Source: GCA-016699975 sp964515255 (lineage in GTDB: Bacteria; Patescibacteriota; Minisyncoccia; Moranbacterales; UBA1568). Taken from it: a stretch of 15,086 bases of DNA. A program made the translations under genes and the position numbers. Below the pieces are notes generated by a model. That model did not search any database. It was given only the letters and a program-made list of their open reading frames with translations, and was not told the origin of the DNA. Location of the stretch: positions 1-15,086 of the forward strand of contig CAZETL010000021.1 of assembly GCA_964515255.1 (NCBI GenBank). Reading direction: 5' to 3'. Below are positions 13,891-15,086 of the stretch, one piece after another; positions within the stretch are counted from its first letter, which is position 1; the number at the start of each line of letters is the position of its first letter.

Positions 13891-13919
13891 ATACTCTATC
13901 ACAAAAACGCTATGAGTTG
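13891..13919 (-). promoter_or_regulatory. Tentative promoter of the DUF3048 gene
   Basis: The minus strand has TTCAAC, about 17 nt and TGA-TAGAGT, an extended -10-like element, roughly 35-60 nt before ATG 13857. Matches are 3 of 6 and 4 of 6, so this is weak. CTCATA (13881-13886) and TATGAG (13911-13916) form an inverted repeat around it that might bind a regulator. Coordinates are approximate. Confidence 0.25.
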
Positions 13920-13923
13920 AAAA

Positions 13924-13952
13924 TTGACAACGATGAAAAAACATGCTTTCAT
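13924..13952 (+). promoter_or_regulatory. Promoter of the 92-residue orphan gene
   Basis: A perfect TTGACA (13924-13929), 17 nt and TTTCAT (13947-13952, 4 of 6) lie upstream of the small gene. Initiation near 13959 would give a leader of about 26 nt that includes the strong Shine-Dalgarno. It is divergent from the DUF3048 gene. Confidence 0.55.
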
Positions 13953-13984
13953 TTCCATGCTATTCGTTCTTTCTAGGAGGGAAG

Positions 13985-14263
13985 ATGGGGATAAACCATA
14001 TTCAAGAAGTAGCGTTAATTATATGGGCTTCTCTACAGCAACAATCCTCCCGAAAACCCGTCGCATCGACTCCAAATGCAAATGCAATCGATTTTCTTCG
14101 TGCGAGGCTTATTTTGTCGATTTGCAGAAAGCTTCAATCGATTAAGGAAATCGAGCAGTATCTCTCTCGTAAAGAGAACAGGGTCGCATCCGAATGGGCG
14201 TTAAACAGAATGAAGGTGGGAGATCTCGAATCAATACTAGCACTTTCATCAGCAAACGACTGA
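13985..14263 (+). CDS. 92-residue hypothetical protein, orphan
   Basis: ATG 13985 is chosen because AGGAGG lies 5 nt upstream, the best Shine-Dalgarno in the window next to the one at 8332. The frame could begin 14 codons earlier, but that part has no support. The product starts MGINHIQEVALIIWASLQ, has a polar Ser/Pro/Asn stretch (about 20-32), then amphipathic helices: FLRARLILSICRKLQSIKEIEQYL and RVASEWALNRMKVGDLESIL. It has no signal peptide and one cysteine. I recognise no family. It is a single-gene unit with promoter, Shine-Dalgarno and terminator, which argues strongly that it is real. The overall helical make-up is compatible with a small DNA- or protein-binding factor, but no function is claimed. 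Confidence 0.7.
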   Translation: MGINHIQEVALIIWASLQQQSSRKPVASTPNANAIDFLRARLILSICRKLQSIKEIEQYLSRKENRVASEWALNRMKVGDLESILALSSAND

Positions 14264-14296
14264 CCCGAAGGGAAACTACCCTTCGGGATTTTTTTC
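14264..14296 (+). terminator. Strong intrinsic terminator of the 92-residue gene
   Basis: CCCGAAGGG (14264-14272), loop AAACTA and CCCTTCGGG (14279-14287) make a perfect 9-bp stem, then A and seven Ts. It begins at the base after the stop codon TGA. Its 3' arm and T-run also encode the last codons of the convergent gene at 14276-14965. Confidence 0.92.
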
Positions 14297-14965
14297 ACGA
14301 AAAATCCTGTTTACTTCCTTATCAACTTCAGAAATATTCAGCTTTGCTACAACAGAAAGCACTGGCGCACGTCCCCAATTATTGTTCAGATCTTGCTTAT
14401 GTGAAGTGCCTTTTCCAGTTTGAGCACGAACAATATAAACATAATTTCCTCCTTTTTTTCTGTAGAAATTTTTATAATCAAGACTGTAATACGCCATAAA
14501 TCTTGCATCTTTTTCATCAAACTCGTCACGCTCGTCCCGTTCATACCCAACAATATTCCACTCCTTTTTATCACCGATAATCCGGGGAGCTATTTCAAAT
14601 TTTGAAACATGATACCCCAGCGTATATCCTTTTTCCTTCATTTTTGAAACTCTCTCTGCAATTACAGCACAAAAAGATTTTTCATTCGACAAAACTGTCT
14701 CCCTGAGAGATCTATAGAAGTTCTCTCGAATCTCGAAAGGAACCGAAAAGAAACACTTCAAATCTTCACCAGAAAGAGAGGCGAGCACCTCCTCCACGTT
14801 TCGAATATCACCTTCCTCATATTCCGCATCATCCATACCTTCTTGAGAAACATCAATTAGCTTCTCTGCAATGAGACTATCAAAGATATTCTCCCGTATT
14901 TCAAACCTTTCCTCTCTGCGAGAATTCTCTCGAGAATTACTTTCCAATCTTTCAAAAGAATTCAT
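14276..14965 (-). CDS. 229-residue hypothetical protein, orphan
   Basis: AAGGA lies 6 nt upstream of ATG 14965, which supports this start. The product is soluble and highly charged. Residues 1-25 are polar and probably disordered; about 26-110 look helical (ENIFDSLIAEKLIDVS, NVEEVLASLSGEDLKCFF, NFYRSLRETVLS). The C-terminal half looks like alternating strands and helices: YTLGYHVSKFEI (114-125), a very acidic ERDERDEFDEKDA (142-154), MAYYSLDYKNFY (157-168), NYVYIVRAQ (174-182) and a polar SHKQDLNNNWGRAP (188-201). I do not recognise it. The GYHVS...YYSLDY...YVYIVRA order resembles ADP-ribosyltransferase-type folds only loosely. It ends in the terminator hairpin of its convergent neighbour. 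The 121 bases from 14966 to the window end hold nothing I can identify. Confidence 0.75.
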   Translation of the reverse strand: MNSFERLESNSRENSRREERFEIRENIFDSLIAEKLIDVSQEGMDDAEYEEGDIRNVEEVLASLSGEDLKCFFSVPFEIRENFYRSLRETVLSNEKSFCAVIAERVSKMKEKGYTLGYHVSKFEIAPRIIGDKKEWNIVGYERDERDEFDEKDARFMAYYSLDYKNFYRKKGGNYVYIVRAQTGKGTSHKQDLNNNWGRAPVLSVVAKLNISEVDKEVNRIFREKNPEG

Positions 14966-15086
14966 AGAGATTCCTTTATTTCAAAAATCTTTCCAGACCG
15001 CCTTTCATCTCTCATTTTACATTTTGAATTTTTCGTTGTCCTTCAAATTTCTCCCCAATTCTTCCCAACGGATACATCGACGACAA

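Overview
The window looks like chromosomal DNA from a small-genome bacterium of the Candidate Phyla Radiation (Patescibacteria). This is inferred from gene content and style, not from a marker tree. The signs are a PilX-like pilin gene with little else around it, a shortened MurE-type ligase, a FemAB-family peptidyltransferase, a TrmB-family regulator, a DUF3048 protein and several orphan genes, packed tightly. TGA is used as a normal stop (xseA, xseB), so this is not a lineage that reads TGA as glycine. No mobile element, tRNA, rRNA or CRISPR array was seen.

Region 1 (1-3645, minus strand): a thioredoxin-CcdA fusion gene, then xseA and xseB (both exonuclease VII subunits, overlapping by 4 nt), then a type IV pilin-like gene that leaves the window. 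The pilin gene seems to have its own extended -10 promoter over the xseB stop codon. Region 2 (3646-3746) is a divergent promoter region. Region 3 (3747-6874, plus strand): a MacB/LolD-type ABC ATPase with an unexplained C-terminal extension, its FtsX/MacB-type permease, and a RelA/SpoT-like HD gene broken by a -1 frameshift.

Region 4 (6897-11010, minus strand apart from one small unit): ruvA and femAB form an operon, followed by trmB with its own strong promoter. A 363-bp gap then carries a plus-strand promoter, a 39-codon ORF and a terminator, and after it comes the MurE-like gene. Region 5 (11011-12557): rpsT (plus, with promoter and terminator) converges on holA (minus), which lies behind a DUF3048 gene (12652-13857, minus). 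Region 6 (13858-15086): a 92-residue orphan gene with promoter, Shine-Dalgarno and terminator converges on a 229-residue orphan gene whose last codons encode part of that terminator.

The functions are mostly housekeeping: DNA repair and replication (XseAB, RuvA, HolA), translation (S20), cell wall (MurE-like, FemAB, DUF3048) and envelope or thiol export (CcdA fusion, ABC pair, pilin). The most unusual signals are two start codons lying exactly 6 nt after a -10 box (probable leaderless mRNAs), the small plus-strand unit at 8264-8461, the ABC extension, the altered MurE motifs, and the two convergent orphan genes near the right end.
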